A DNA stretch of 64,000 nt from Alentia gelatinosa (lineage: Eukaryota > Annelida > Polychaeta > Phyllodocida > Polynoidae), in the NCBI GenBank assembly GCA_950022655.1, contig OX465580.1:124851016-124915015 (forward strand), read 5' to 3'. The notes under the pieces were generated by a model, which saw nothing but the letters and a program-made list of their open reading frames with translations, made no database searches and was not told the origin of the DNA. This document shows, piece by piece, positions 11,259-23,280 of this stretch (the stretch's first letter is position 1; each line of letters starts with the position of its first letter). Both the position numbers and the translations under genes were made by a program.

Positions 11259-14200
11259 CTACATCATGGGCTCCAATAGCTTCTTCCATTTCACAAAACG
11301 GTCCTGTTTCCCAGTCAACTCACAAATATATCTTTCTACCCGTAAACTGTTGCGAAGTTCCAAACTCCAGTCATATACCGATAATTTGCTATTGTGAAAA
11401 AGTTTTTGCCGATAGATATAGTACTTTGCATGGAGGGATATATAATTAGTTATTTCGGGGAGGCTACCTTTGTTGGTGGTACCTAAAATCAATTCTATTG
11501 GGTCCAGGCCCATAACCAGTCCAGAACATGTCTTCAGCCATTTTGTTGCCTGTTCCCAAAACAACCGCACTACGGGGCACTCCACAAAGAAATGGACCAT
11601 GGAATCTGGTTCCTCACAATAAGAGCAGGTAGGTGAAGACCGTACCTTAATTCGCATTTGATTTGATAAACAGTCTCAATTTCGTCCTTCATCATAAATC
11701 TTTTGTTCCGTATCAGATCTTGGACCTGAACTATGCCTGCCCTTTTCCATGTGCGAATAAGCTGGATTTCTACCTCCCAGTCCCAGCGAATAAACATGTT
11801 GTTCAAGAGAGGGTAGTTCTGTTTCTCTCTCTCACTCGTTGGGCTCTTGTTGTACAAGGCTTTCCATTGAGTAATAATTTGTTTATAAAACTTCGGTAGT
11901 TCAGCGGGGGCCCTGTATTCTACCTTCTCCAGAAAGAATTCCCAAATGGAAGTATTAATACCGGCAAAGCCTCTGAAAAAAAGTGTCCATGGTAGGAATT
12001 CCTCTCTGCAAAAACGTGAAATCCATTTATACCTTGACACCTCATGCATAATTTTGAAATCCAGCAGTTTAAGACCACCCATTTCTATCGGTTGTCTGAT
12101 AACCTTGAACGTAACCTTACTACTCTTACTTCACCATATAAAGGCAGCTACAATTTTGCGGAATTCCGTAAAGACTCTCTCTGGGGTGTATAGCACCGAA
12201 GAGCAGTATAAAATCTGGGGAATCAATAAGCTGTTCACAATCGTGATTCTACCTTTGATAGAAAGACTCCTATAAGCCCAAAGATTCGTTTTAACCTGAC
12301 ATTTGTCCAATTTATTTTGGAAGTTCAGTCGAAAATCCTCCTTGTGTGATGCCCCGTTCCAAAAAACAATCCCCAGAATCTCTAACCGTGTAACCCTTGG
12401 TAGAGGAAGGGAAGGAGATTTATCCCTTGGGTGCAGGCCGACTGGAAGAATCTTGGACTTTTCTTCATTAATCCTAAGGCCGGCCAGGTTCCCGAAGATC
12501 CTGATAATGTCCAGGACCCTCTGAGCCGAGCCCAGGTCCCTCACCACGCAACACAGGTCGTCCGCAAACAGTGATAACTTAATTTCTTTCTCCGATAATC
12601 GAATGCCTCTGATACCCGGATTCTCCCTTAGCGCAATCGCTAGGAATTCTATAGTGAGGATAAACAAGTATGGGGAGAGGCAGCAACCCTGTCGCATGCC
12701 TCGTTCTGGTTTGAACCAGCGAGTGTGAAAACCATTATTCGAGACACACACCTCGGGGTAAGTGTAAAGGATCTTACCCAATTACAAAAATTTGGACCAA
12801 AGCCATAAAGTCTTAAAGCATTCCCTATCACATCCCACCTGACCGATTCAAAGGCCTTCTCAAAATCAATGCTCATTATAAAACCCGCCAATCCCTTGCT
12901 GTTAAGATACGAAACGCTATCCCTGAGCAACCTGATGTTCGTGCCGATATATCTTCCCTTCATAAAACCAGTTTGATCTTTGTAAACGATTGACTCCAGA
13001 CAACCCTGTACCCTTAAGGCAAGAAGTTTAGTTAAAATTTTGTAATCCGTGTTTAACATTGTGATTGGTCTCCAGTTCCTAATGTCTTCCCTATTAACCT
13101 TCTTTTTCGGAATTAAATTTATCACACCCCTTTTCTGCTCTATGCTGAGGGAGTTGTTCTCCTTAACAGCTGACAGTGAACTGAAGACCAAGTCCTGTAT
13201 TTCCCCCCAAAAATATCTGTAGAATTCCGCCGTGAGCCCATCCATGCCCGGGCACTTGTTATTGTTAAGGCTTTTGAGAGTTGACCTGAGTTCCTCCCTA
13301 CCTAGAGGTGCATCTACTTTATCCCTGTCTATGACTGATATTGTAGGTATGGCCTCCTCAGCCACCAAACCATCTAGGTGGTCAAAAAGATTGTCCCCTC
13401 CCCCATTGTTTGAATAAAGGTTCTTGTAGAACGAGAAGATTCTATGAGACACCCTGTCTGGGTTGGAGGTGACCTCTCCCTCCTGTGTCCTGATCTGGGA
13501 GATTAGTTTCCTATTGTAATTTTGCTTCATGATATTTAAGAAGTATTTTGTAGGTTTGTCTCCGTGTAAGACCCAATTAGCTTTGGACTTGAACATAGTT
13601 GGAGGGTTTTTAATTTTTTGGCTCGCTCGAGGTCGCTCCTAATACATTCTAGCTCTCTCTGTTCCGGCTCTTCCAATGGTGAGGTCCTGCTCTCCAGTTC
13701 GGTTATTCTTTTGAGACCCTCTACTCTCTCCCTGTTGCCCTTCTGTCTTTTCTCCCTCGAATACGTAATTGTAAAGTCCCTGATTTTATATTTTAAGAAG
13801 TCCCATCTAATGCCAGGTCTTAATCCCCCATGGAGGGAGGACCATTGCTGAATGAGGCCCGAAAGCTGAGAGGTGTAAGCTTTGTCTCCCAACAGAAAAT
13901 TGTCGAATTTCCAGTAACCCGGACCTGTGTATTGAGAAGGGCGCTCGAGTTGTATCATAAGGAGCGAATGATCAGTGTCGAGAGCAGACACAATTTCTAG
14001 ATGTTTAATCCTATTCTTATAGTTGTCGGACACAAACCAGTAATCCAGCCTAGAACATTTTTTTCCCCTGCGGAAGGTAAATTTCTTTTGAGTAGGGTGG
14101 GATTCCCTCCAGATGTCTGTTAGGTCAAAAGCCTCTAGGAGGTTCAAAAGGGATTGACGATATCTGTTGGACCTCCTCCCAGTGTCAGTCGGAAGATCCA

Positions 14201-14690
14201 GGTGTGGTGTAAGGGCTATGTTGAAGTCCCCCCCCAAAAGGATAGGAATATCGGAAAATTTAGATAGGAGCTCTTTCAGGGACAGCAGTAAGTCAAGTTG
14301 ATGCTGAGGCCTGCCCTACATCGGAGCGTAAATGCTGCCAAGCAGTAGGTCATCCCCATCAATCTGTATATGTGCTAATACTATTCTTCCTTCCCTGTCT
14401 GAAACATGTTCCTGTAAGACTATGTCTGGGTCTGAGGTTAGGGCGATGGCTACTCCCCCCGCCTGAGAAGTTCTGTTAGAGAAAATCATCCTGGCCCCCC
14501 ATTCCAATTCCCATAATTTATTTGACTCTCGCACACTGTGTGTTTCCTGTACCAAGAAGATATCTGTGGTTTTCCTAAGCTGGGAAAAGACTGTTTTTCT
14601 CTTGGTCCTATTTCCCAGCCCATTTACATTCAGACACCCAATCCTCAGGTCCCTCTGCCTCCCGAACCCCTCTCTCTTATCCCCACTCAT
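11259..14690 (-). pseudogene. LINE-1 ORF2: endonuclease plus reverse transcriptase, broken
   Basis: It starts at ATG 14,690. The apurinic-type endonuclease is first: CLNVNGL, QETH, GGVAIAL, IYAP, then GGDFN, SRLDYWFVS and TDHSLL. An in-frame TAG lies at 14,316-14,318. A frameshift falls near 13,600-13,620 at an A-rich run. The RT domain follows: PGMDGL, NWRPITMLN, QTGFMKGR, IDFEKAFESV, a one-base frameshift near 12,782, GMRQGC, SLFADDL, then an in-frame TGA at 12,131-12,133. A further frameshift near 11,657 precedes the terminal CSYC...HFF.ECP motif of the zf-RVT type. The gene would copy the element RNA into DNA at a nicked target. All damage looks like simple substitutions or single-base indels. 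Confidence 0.9.
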
Positions 14691-15698
14691 ATCCAGAGAA
14701 GAGCATCACACATACGAAGGTTCCTTCGCTTGCTAGCCCCATCCCTCCCCCTCTTTGTCCATGTACTACCCCCCTTCCTATCTCACCCCTCTTCAGACAA
14801 CAAGTAATTTATCACACAGAAAAGGAAAAAAACATTCAACATCATTAAGCTCAAAAGGCAAGAAAGAGTCCATTCTCTCCTTCATTTAGAAAGAGATCCT
14901 TGTTTTTGCACCCTTGCACCAACAAGGTATCGAGGTTACTGAGCCTTTGTTCCCAGAAGTAGGTATCCCCCCCAATTCTGAGAATATCCAGCTTAGATAT
15001 TCCGACATTACCAAATTTTCAACAAAAAAAAAGAAAAAAAAAGAACCGGTAACCTAATCTGGGCTATCAATCGACCGACCCAGGTAAGGAAAGCAGTCTA
15101 GTACACGGGCTACTATCAACCGACTGTTTTGCGTGTAGCCGAACATCCCTATACAGAAGAGGATTAAACCTCGCACAGTCATTCAATCTTATGGGCAAGT
15201 CTCTTATTAATTCTGGACCCATACCAAAAATGGCCATAACACCTGACTTCTCTCCAATACGATCTATAGACAATCAAAATACATTTCGATCTCAATAATT
15301 CTAGACCTGTTTCAAACCTGGATCTCCAGGCCTATTACGATTGTAGTCACCTGGTTCCCTCCACCCCCGGATACTATAATATCGCCAATATGCCCCCCCC
15401 TCCCCCCCCCCGGGTCCTATCAAACGACTGGGCCTGGGAAAAGGAGAAGGCCGGGGGCCCCGACACGTGAACACCTATAGACTAGTTGTTTTTCCCTTTT
15501 ATTTCTCTTTTCCCGGCACCTGAACCCAGCATTTATCAATTAAGCCCACCCCCCCCCCCCCCGACCTATCAAACGACCGGTCCCGGGGAAGGGCTATCAA
15601 GCAATCAAATTCTCAAAACTGTAGACCCTGGCAGACCACATACATTTATTGGTATTCACAATAATGGCTACATACCAGAGTAGATTGTTTTTGGCCGA

Positions 15699-16330
15699 TC
15701 ACAAGCTATTCAGAAGTTTTTCTATCTTGTTTCCCCAGTCTTTGAGAAGGTCAACCCCGAGATGTATCCCGTCGGCATGGAGCATGTCGTAATATGATTT
15801 TACCTTTCCCTCTCTGTGGCGGTGGACCAGCCTCTGTAGCCAAGGAGTAGGGACGGCATTAGCCTGATTGACGGCGACGATGCCCCTGTTGATCCCCGTC
15901 ACAGCCTCTTCCAAGACTACCTGTTTATCCATGACTTCCTTGTTGTTTCTAGGGAGGTTCGAGCAGACAGCAAAGTCGATCCCCACCACCGGGCCGATGA
16001 TGAATCTCGTTCCGGGTAGTAGGGCCCGCCACTCTGCTTCTGCCTCCTTCACTTGGTCCAACACGAAACTCACCAGGTCCTCTGCTGTCTGCTTCAGGTC
16101 CTCTCTTCTCTCCCCCCTAATCGTCAGGTTGTTGACTCCAGCTATGACCAAGTATGAATGACCCGGAGACCTCATGTCGAATCTCAGGGCTCGATTGGCC
16201 GTTCTCTGGAACGTAGCTCCCGGCAAGAATCGGACCAAAACCCTTTCATTGTGAATGTGGTTCTGTAGAAGTCGGCCCCTTGAGTCTGTGAACACTATCA
16301 ATGAGGTCGTCACGTTCGGGTAAAGGGGAG
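15699..16330 (-). pseudogene. LINE-1 SGNH/GDSL esterase domain
   Basis: An open frame of about 205 codons. Block I reads FTDSRGR, with Ser kept but the usual Gly of GDS replaced by Thr. An AGVNNL motif gives the block III Asn, and DGIHLG near the C-terminus supplies the Asp/His pair. SGNH hydrolases cleave ester or acetyl groups, and esterase domains are known in ORF1 proteins of CR1-like LINEs. No clear ATG begins this frame (a GTG lies at 16,313) and a TGA sits about 30 bases upstream, so the original was probably joined to the preceding NADAR frame or began further upstream. LINE-2 of this window has its counterpart at 60,241-60,909. Confidence 0.8.
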
Positions 16331-16951
16331 GTAGTACTCATTTCCCCTCAACAGAAATGTTGCTTGGCTGTCCCTCCATCTGTGATCTCGATTCACTTCC
16401 CGTTGGCAATGAAGTGACATCATCAGACTTGGTGGTAACGTCATCTAAAAGTGCGCAGTCTCCCCCCTGAGCTTCACGAGCCATAGGCGTGGCCCCCCCA
16501 AGAGTGGAACGGGGAGGGATCCCCCCTCCTGGGGAGTGTCCCTGGGCAGTAAAGTCTGCCCATGCAACGGCCTAAGTTCCCTTCGTAAGTCCATTAGGAG
16601 CAGGCCTAGCTTATTTAGGCCTGTGCTCTTGACACCTGACCTAGCTTCTGACATGGTGAGGCCGCCCCCCCACTTTCGATCCTTGGTAGCCTCAACCAGT
16701 ATACAATCCTCCGTTCGCACGAGCAACTTCGCTAGAAAGTTGTTTTGTTGGAACTTTGCCTGTAACCCCCTAACCATCACTTCGTCCTCTTGTCTTTCCC
16801 AAGCCTGAGTAGGCCTCACCTCTCGGGAAATTCTCTTGACTTGATACGGGTCATCGCTGGATAGTATGTTCTGTGAACTGGTCCTGTCGCCGCACAATTC
16901 AGCTTTGGTGGCTGCATAGGCTTGCTCCGCTGAGCTAAACACTTTCCCGTC

Positions 16952-16964
16952 CATTTATATTTTG
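16952..16964. repeat. 13-bp duplication flanking the insert, left copy
   Basis: CATTTATATTTTG recurs at 17,503-17,515. The length suits a target-primed or similar insertion. Confidence 0.75.
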
Positions 16965-17502
16965 TGGAAGACGGAGAATGAAACCCTACGGTAACACAAC
17001 CACAACTGAAAGCCTGAGCTTTGAACTCTGCGAGTTCCGCGTATCCTGCAGTCTCTTCCCATTGGTTAAGACGAGTTGTTTACTCAACGTTCATTGGTTG
17101 CTAATGACGCTTTTTCCCAGTCAGGCTTGACAACGCGTTGTGTTGCGCAGTCGGCAGTGCCTTGTGACGTCGCTCAGTGTTCTCTGGGCTGGTCATTACG
17201 TGTGGGGAAAGGGGTGGCTGTACCCGGATTTTCCGGGAGTGGCCATTTGTGCATCTCTGGGGGAGGCACACGGCGTCATATTTTGTAGTTGGTTAATTCA
17301 AAGTGGGGGTTTGTCCCGATGTCACTCTGCCAACAAGTGTGGTACGTGACCTAATTACCAACCGGAAGTGAGACTATTAGTTGTTGTGGTTTCGAATCTA
17401 TACTGAATTCTCGTCAGGTGTCGTAGGGACGTGCTAAGTGCCATCAAATTTTTTGAATTGCCAACCCAAACACGGGAATGCGGTAAAAGAAATTTTTAAC
17501 AA
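16965..17502. mobile_element. 538-bp insertion inside the LINE-1 NADAR domain
   Basis: The segment is flanked by a 13-bp direct repeat and interrupts an otherwise continuous NADAR coding frame. It has no evident inverted ends, poly(A) tail or coding frame. It contains promoter-like words: two ATTGGTT (CCAAT-type) motifs near 17,060-17,100, a TGACGTC near 17,165 and CCGGAAGTGA near 17,360. It could be a captured promoter fragment, a retrocopied UTR or an unknown short element. Intron identity is unlikely because no GT-AG pair fits the frame. Confidence 0.55.
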
Positions 17503-17515
17503 CATTTATATTTTG
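17503..17515. repeat. 13-bp duplication flanking the insert, right copy
   Basis: This is the partner of 16,952-16,964. The shared sequence contains the TAA that ends the frame at 17,506, so the stop predates the insertion or lies in the duplicated target. Confidence 0.75.
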
Positions 17516-18543
17516 CACTTGAAAAAGTTCGAGAGGGGGGCATGGGGGCCCTGGAAGACAACCGATTTGCCCTTGTGCACTGTGAAAGTGTTCTTAAGGG
17601 AGGCCTTTTCTGGGAGTTTGTCTAGGTCATTGGCTCCATAAAGCCTGCCCCCTACCACTATCCCGTCACTGCCTCGGACCAAGCGGGAGCTCAGGCCCAC
17701 GCTGGCCGCGTTGTCTGCTATCGCTCTCAAAGTGGCTCTCTGGTGTGAAATCTTCTCTGGAATATCCTCAGAAAGCCAAACATTTTTCGTTCTTGCCTGT
17801 TTCAGAAGCCTACTTTTGCATCTTAGAATTTCAATTTTAGCCGACTCATGAAGTAAAGAAACCCTGATAGGCCTAGGCCTACCTGTGCCTACGAATTTCC
17901 CCACCCTGTGTGCCACGTCCAGTTCAGTCGGGTGCAAGTGAACCCCCGTAGCAGCGATTATGTCAGCGGCGATTTCTCTAGTATTCTCATATCTGTTTTC
18001 TTGAACCCCTGAAATTATGATTGACTTCGCATTAAGCCTTTTAATCAACAGTGCTTCCCCGCCCTCCGTGGGCCTATGAGCCTCACCCGTCGCCTCCAAC
18101 TCTTTGACCCTATTTTCCAAGTCCCTCGACTTCTTATCGCCAGAAACCTTAGAAGATTCCACCGAGATTCTAAGATCGTCACTGTCAATGTCCACTCTCC
18201 CCGTATAATCCTTCAGCATTTCTGTGTCATTTGAGGTGACTTGAAGTAGGCCCTCAAGTCTCTCCTGACTCGCTTCAAGTGTGACAACTCTCTCGGACAA
18301 CCTAACGTTCTCCCCCTCCAATCCTTTCACTCCTTCTCTCAGTTCTTCAAAATTAGCCTGCAACCTGCGTTAAACATCAGGCGAAACTTCGAAGCTTCCC
18401 TTCCCATGTTTCGGACCTTTTTTCCTAACCTGTAATTTGTCCTGTGGAATGCCTTGCTCAGGACAAACGTCGGCGAGGCTTGGAAAGCCGTCCATCTCGG
18501 CTCCATCTTTGTTCATGGCGCTTCTTGTCTGTCTTCCACTCAT
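17506..18543 (-). pseudogene. LINE-1 ORF1: coiled coil, RRM and C-terminal domain
   Basis: From ATG 18,543 the frame runs about 57 codons to an in-frame TAA at 18,370-18,372. It then continues in the same frame to 17,506. Domains in order: a short basic leader; a heptad-rich coiled coil (about 18,360-18,080) for trimer formation; an RRM-like segment (KSIIISGVQE...DVAHRVG) with the RPRPIRV signature; a C-terminal domain (NVWLSEDIPEKI...RLYGANDLDKLP); then the first NADAR block. This is the L1 ORF1p architecture, an RNA chaperone that coats element RNA. The fused NADAR start is unusual. Confidence 0.85.
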
Positions 18544-18730
18544 TGTCTCCGTATAACGTCTTCTATAGTCCTACCTGGCTAACTCAACTTAGCCCAAATC
18601 TTCAAAGTCCCTTCTGTGTATCTCTATAGTTTCAACATTGGATAGCTACCATAACCCAGGAGTCGGGGGGGATTAAAACCTGAGTGTTAACAGAGTAGTG
18701 TAGGCACCTCCATCCACATCCGGGACCCTC

Positions 18731-18747
18731 GCAGTGTGGTTAATTCT
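18731..18747. repeat. 17-bp target-site duplication, right copy
   Basis: Exact repeat of 10,676-10,692, marking the 5' end of the LINE. Confidence 0.9.
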
Positions 18748-20417
18748 CTTTTCAAGTTAGAAAAAAGAAAGGTCTAACTCTGTGAAAGCAATTAACATAA
18801 GCAGGCCGCAACCAGCGGGGCCCTGCACTGAGATCGTCACTTGCTCGATAGTCGCTAAGCCGCCACGTCCACTCACCGACAATTTGAGTATGATACAATA
18901 ATCCATAGTTCTGTAATAATAACAATAATGAAACGGTGAGGTGTAGTATACATCCAAGCTTATAGGGGACAGAGCCATTGTTAGTTCCTGAGTCACTAGG
19001 TGGCCAGCAGTATGGTGGTTTCCTTGGGGGGACAGGGCCTGTATTATGGCTCTTTGTTCTTACAAAAGTAAACTGCCTTTCAATGTTTTACCATGGTTCC
19101 CTTGACTCTCTACACCCATCCCAGAGAAGGAAGAGATAATGATTAAACCCAAGACATGATGTTTTTCACATGGAACACTTTATATACATATGTGAGCAAG
19201 GCTAGAGTTGTGAAACTTCCCACCTACTTTTTCACCTCCATTAGTGAAGAACACCTACTCGGGGGTGTGTGTCATGGCGGCGTCCATAGATCATAAGCAA
19301 TATGCCATATAGTCTAAGGATGAAGGAATGATAAGTAGTAGCTGTGTTTATGTAATGTTGGTTTAGGGGGGCGTTCAGCTTAACTTTTTGTTTTGGACTT
19401 TTTGGGCTGGGCATTCCTTTTGGCAAGGGATGGTCTAGTTATTCTAGTTGCCAATTCATTCAAAGTTGTATGTGAAACTGAGTTGATTTATACAATTGGT
19501 TGGCAACTTGATTCCGCATTGCCTTTAGAATGTTCATTTACAGTTCCATTCAAGTCTCACATCACCTGTATGCATGCAAGTTCATAGTTCATAGTAATGT
19601 TGGTGGTAAGTGTAGCATGGAATTCAAAGGTTGTGTAGGTTTTACTATTATTTAGAAAAAAGACAAGATACAAAAATTATTGATTAATAACCATAGAAAA
19701 CTAGCAAAAACGATTTAATCCCGACAAAACTTCCTGAATGATATTCTTCTTACTAGCAGCTTTACCCTAGAAACATGAGTGTTACAACGTATTTAAAGGA
19801 TCCCTAAAACCACAGAATATAAGATCACCTGCCAAATATGTCGATTCAATTGAACGCATTTCATTAAGGCACCGACTTTCTAGTTCTTTTGTTATAACTA
19901 AGGTGTTATTTGATACTTTGATTAGAGTATTTAGATCAGAAAACTGTTATCCACTAGAGTACCCCCTTATTATTCTATTTCACTCTTCTTTGTTTTTCAC
20001 CATCGTCCCATCGCCTCTATCCATGCCAGTCTATCTTGGTTTGGTCTTGCTCCTTGTCAGAGCCTCATTGGTTGCTCCTACACACGACCACGCCCCCTGA
20101 TATCACGTGATCATCCAAACGGATCGCGTCCCCCTGCTGACCTATCCGTTATCCTGTGGCTGTGGATATATGGCAAATGATACCTATCCGGCAATGGTTC
20201 TTATGCTTAAGTCCGGCAGCCAAAGCCCAAATTTAGGCATAACCCCGACTTCTCCGATATAGTTTTTTTCTCTGCTGATTATTCATCTCTGGGATGTATA
20301 TAATAAGATCTAGAGTGGTGTGGAGCTCTCACCCTTGAGCAATTTTAAATAATTGAGATGGCGTCCTCGGTGCCTGCCTTGATGGACTTAATTTATAAAA
20401 CTTGCATTTTTCCATTG
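18748..20417. other. Intergenic DNA, no gene recognised
   Basis: This is the original continuation of the sequence left of the LINE. Nothing beyond scattered repeat similarity (19,598-19,638) and a CACGTG word near 20,104 was recognised. Confidence 0.5.
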
Positions 20418-21299
20418 TTTATTACTTCAGATCTATGATATTTTGGTCAAGATATATGTTTTGGGGTCCAGCAATTTTGATGGAAAGGGTTTCAGAAGAA
20501 TTGGATTTACCATTTCCATGGTAACAAGCTATATTGCTATGATTAATCTGATAAAAAAGAGATAAAACTGTCATAACTTCCAAGAAATATGTAAATTAAT
20601 GCATTGTTTTTTCATCCTAGCTGTATGTTCATGGCCCCAATATATCAGATAAATGTGTTTGATGAGTCACATTTCCTGTTGCCATGGCTACCAGCCATAC
20701 TCATGTTTGGTAATAGAGGTAATGATACACAGCTAAAAGAATACAGATTAGGTTAGTTAGTTGAGTGCCTCCTAAGATCATGCTAGGATATTTTTTGGAA
20801 TTACCCTCTTAGTTGTCATGGTAACCACAAAGATGCTACCATAACTGAATCCTGTAATGTTTTGAATAAAACATGGATCTTTTTCTGGATTTCCCAATTT
20901 TCAGATAATTTGATGGAAATAGAGTCTAGGATTGAAATAGCATGATGGAATGTACCTTTCTGTCCTTAACTTTCAAAAATAACACTTAATCCATATTCAT
21001 TTCTTTGTTTCAATCTAGAGCTAAACTATGGAAAGCAGCTGTATCTTTAAGTTCTGAAATGGTGCTAAATGTAATGAGAAGAAAACACTCTCAGAGGCTA
21101 CAGGTGTAGCAGGAATAGAAACAATTTGTTAATGCAAGCAAAGTTTATAATGATACATTGCATATAGAACTTCAAAGACGGCTTGCTGAAAATGATCAGT
21201 AAAAGATTCCCTACCACAGTCTTGGTATACATCAAAAACCAATCTCACTAAGTATATAAATTATGAAGTTTTCCCACCAGCCAAAAGATTATGATGATC

Positions 21300-23280
21300 A
21301 CTGCCAGTATTTGACTTCAAACTTCATTACCTGTACTGTGGCAAAGACTGTGTTGTAAACAAGGATCCAAAGAATCATAGAAGATGGAGACCAGATATTA
21401 TGTGTTGTTCAACACACACTGATCAAATCTTCTTGAAAAATACCATTCTCATAATAACCACTGTGCAAATGAAATCCAAAGTCGCATTGAAGGTGCTATC
21501 ATAAGCTGTATAAGCTTCTTTTTTTTTAGTAACTGGTGCCTTTCAGATGGTCAAAAAGGCACATCCAAACAGGTTGAGTCAAATGAAGCCTAGCAGCATG
21601 TAATAGAAATTATATAGGCTGACAGAAATCGGATTTGGAACTCAATTTAAATTTTCAAGAAGTACCAGGATAATCATGGCTCACTCATTCATTCACACCT
21701 CTTAGATGAGTTGCAACAGTACTGCAGGGATGACCATGTCATCCTTAAAACTCCTCGGTATGCCAGCATGATTGCATTCTACAAGAATGCTGATTTACCA
21801 CTGAAGATGGTTAAGGGTGTTAATGAGAATGTTGACATTGAGAGGAGCATTAGCATTTTGTGAATGAGTGTAATACTTGTGAGAAATCTTCATATCAAGT
21901 GCACATTGATAAGAACATTGCTGCTGAGTATGCATCTACTATACTGAGGTTACTGGCTGTCCTGTCTATGAAACTGGACCAAACTTGACCAACAATGCTG
22001 ATTGCCAATATCATCACTGATGTAATAACAAGCAATCCAACTCCTTTACAAGTGGTACTTGGAATACCTTTTAGGGACTCAAAAGCAGTCATAGCTCACA
22101 TTTATGACTATCACATCACATGGAGCTATGATGAGTTATTGTGCTTTAAGACTTCAACGGCTGTTGCTGCATCTTTTGATCCTATGAAACAGAGAATATA
22201 TCTGTTTACAAGTGGTACTTGGAATACCTTTTAGGGACTCAAAAGCAGTCATAGCTCACATGTATGACTATCACATCACATGGAGCTATGATGAGTTATT
22301 GTGCTTTAAGACTTCAATGGCTGTTGCTGCATCTTTTGATCCTATGAAACAGAGAATATATCTGATGCCAAGGATGGTCTAATCCAGGTTGTGACTGACA
22401 ATTTTGACACTGACATAAACTCTCCACACACTAGTTGGCAATGATCATCATGCAGCAAACCAGCAAAGATGACACCCCACTAATTGAAACCATTCTTTCC
22501 CTCAAGAGAAATGAACTGGCTAAGCCATTTGCAGAAGGACAGGAGAATGATTTTGAAAATTTCACATATCAGTAGAATCAACAATGACAGAGCTCTATAT
22601 ACCTTCTCTCTCATCAGATACCCAATATCATCAGGATGTGTCAAGGAAAAAGGCTACTGATTATGATTTTGCATTTATTCAGGGTGTTATATCCAATGAC
22701 AAATATCCAGAATTCAATGGCTACAACACAATAATGTGTCAGGAACAAGGTCATTCATTGGCGCCCAAGACTAAAGTTATTTATCTTCCACCAACTGATG
22801 AGCCCCCTGCAGCTGCTGCAACAATGATGAGAATGAAACCAGGTTCCAGAACTTTGTATGTTGAATTTTTTTCATTCCGTCAGCAGTCCATACTGTAGAG
22901 TATGGGGCAAAAATTATAGATAGAAGTGTTGATATGCCTTGCCATACAACTATTCAGGTCCCAGAACTTCTATCTTAGATTGGGTGGTATGCACCTATTA
23001 ATGAATTACTGTGGTTGCATTAGTACACTGATGGCTGACACTGGCATAGTAGAAATACTGAGTGCTGAATATTTGCTTTTTACTGAAACTCATCAGATGT
23101 TCCTGCAGTAGTGAGATCCCCTGCAAGACACAGAGATGTGGTTGCAACAGTCCAAACATTGCCTGCTCATTTTTCTGTGCCTCTCAGGGTATCCAGGGGT
23201 GTTTCGAACAAAAGACCAAGCAGGCTCTACACTCAGATGATGATGAAGCTGTAGATGTATACATACTTGCAATTGTATTC
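21300..23280 (+). pseudogene. Relic of a multicopy protein with a tesmin/TSO1-like CXC cluster
   Basis: Discontinuous frames resemble a family of repetitive uncharacterised animal proteins. An N-terminal part has YCGKDCVVNKDPKNHRRW. A middle part has DSKAVIAH.YDYHITWSYDELLCFKTS, then DGLIQVVTDNFDTDINS. Near the end lies a cysteine-rich CKTQRCGCNSPNIACSFFC. Multiple stops and shifts prevent translation. A 160-bp internal tandem duplication (22,045-22,364) disrupts the middle. Family membership rests on recalled resemblance and needs a profile search. Position inside inverted repeats suggests it is the transposon's own gene. Confidence 0.5.
22045..22364. repeat. 160-bp tandem duplication
   Basis: 22,045-22,204 is repeated at 22,205-22,364 with only a few differences. 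The low divergence shows the duplication is more recent than the decay of the surrounding gene. Confidence 0.9.

Larger units (their letters stand above)
16445..17580 (-). pseudogene. LINE-1 NADAR domain, split by an insertion
   Basis: The first NADAR block (PLSNFFKCKI) ends the upstream frame at 17,506. The rest (FSSAEQAYAATK, LQAKF, LVEATKDRKWGGG, LNKLGLLLMDLRREL) resumes at 16,954. A 538-bp insert with its 13-bp duplication lies between. Removing the insert restores one reading frame, leaving a single TAA exactly at the junction. The motifs match the NADAR/YbiA family: SNFY block, EQAY/EHYFQ block with the catalytic-type Glu, VEA..D..WG.G and LG..LM..R. Members are N-glycoside hydrolases that remove ADP-ribose from guanine bases or act in riboflavin-related metabolism. 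Activity here is inferred from the family only. Confidence 0.8.
10693..18730 (-). mobile_element. Full-length L1/Tx1-type LINE (LINE-1 of this window), inactivated
   Basis: An 8.04-kb element bounded by a perfect 17-bp TSD. The 3' end, read on the minus strand, has an A/T-rich tail preceded by an AATAAA word near 10,732. Order 5' to 3': leader (18,730-18,544); ORF1 with coiled coil, RRM and C-terminal domain; NADAR domain; SGNH esterase; ORF2 with endonuclease, reverse transcriptase and a zinc-finger-like C-terminus; 3' UTR (11,258-10,693). RT motifs (NWRPITML, GMRQGC..SP, FADD) and a C..C/H..C terminal motif place ORF2 with the L1/Tx1 group. At least three frameshifts and four in-frame stops make this copy non-autonomous. 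A 538-bp foreign sequence interrupts the NADAR domain. Confidence 0.9.

Noticed and set aside
16965..17502. Interpretation of the NADAR interruption as an intron
   Set aside because: The boundaries do not provide GT-AG ends compatible with the frame, while a 13-bp direct repeat fits an insertion.
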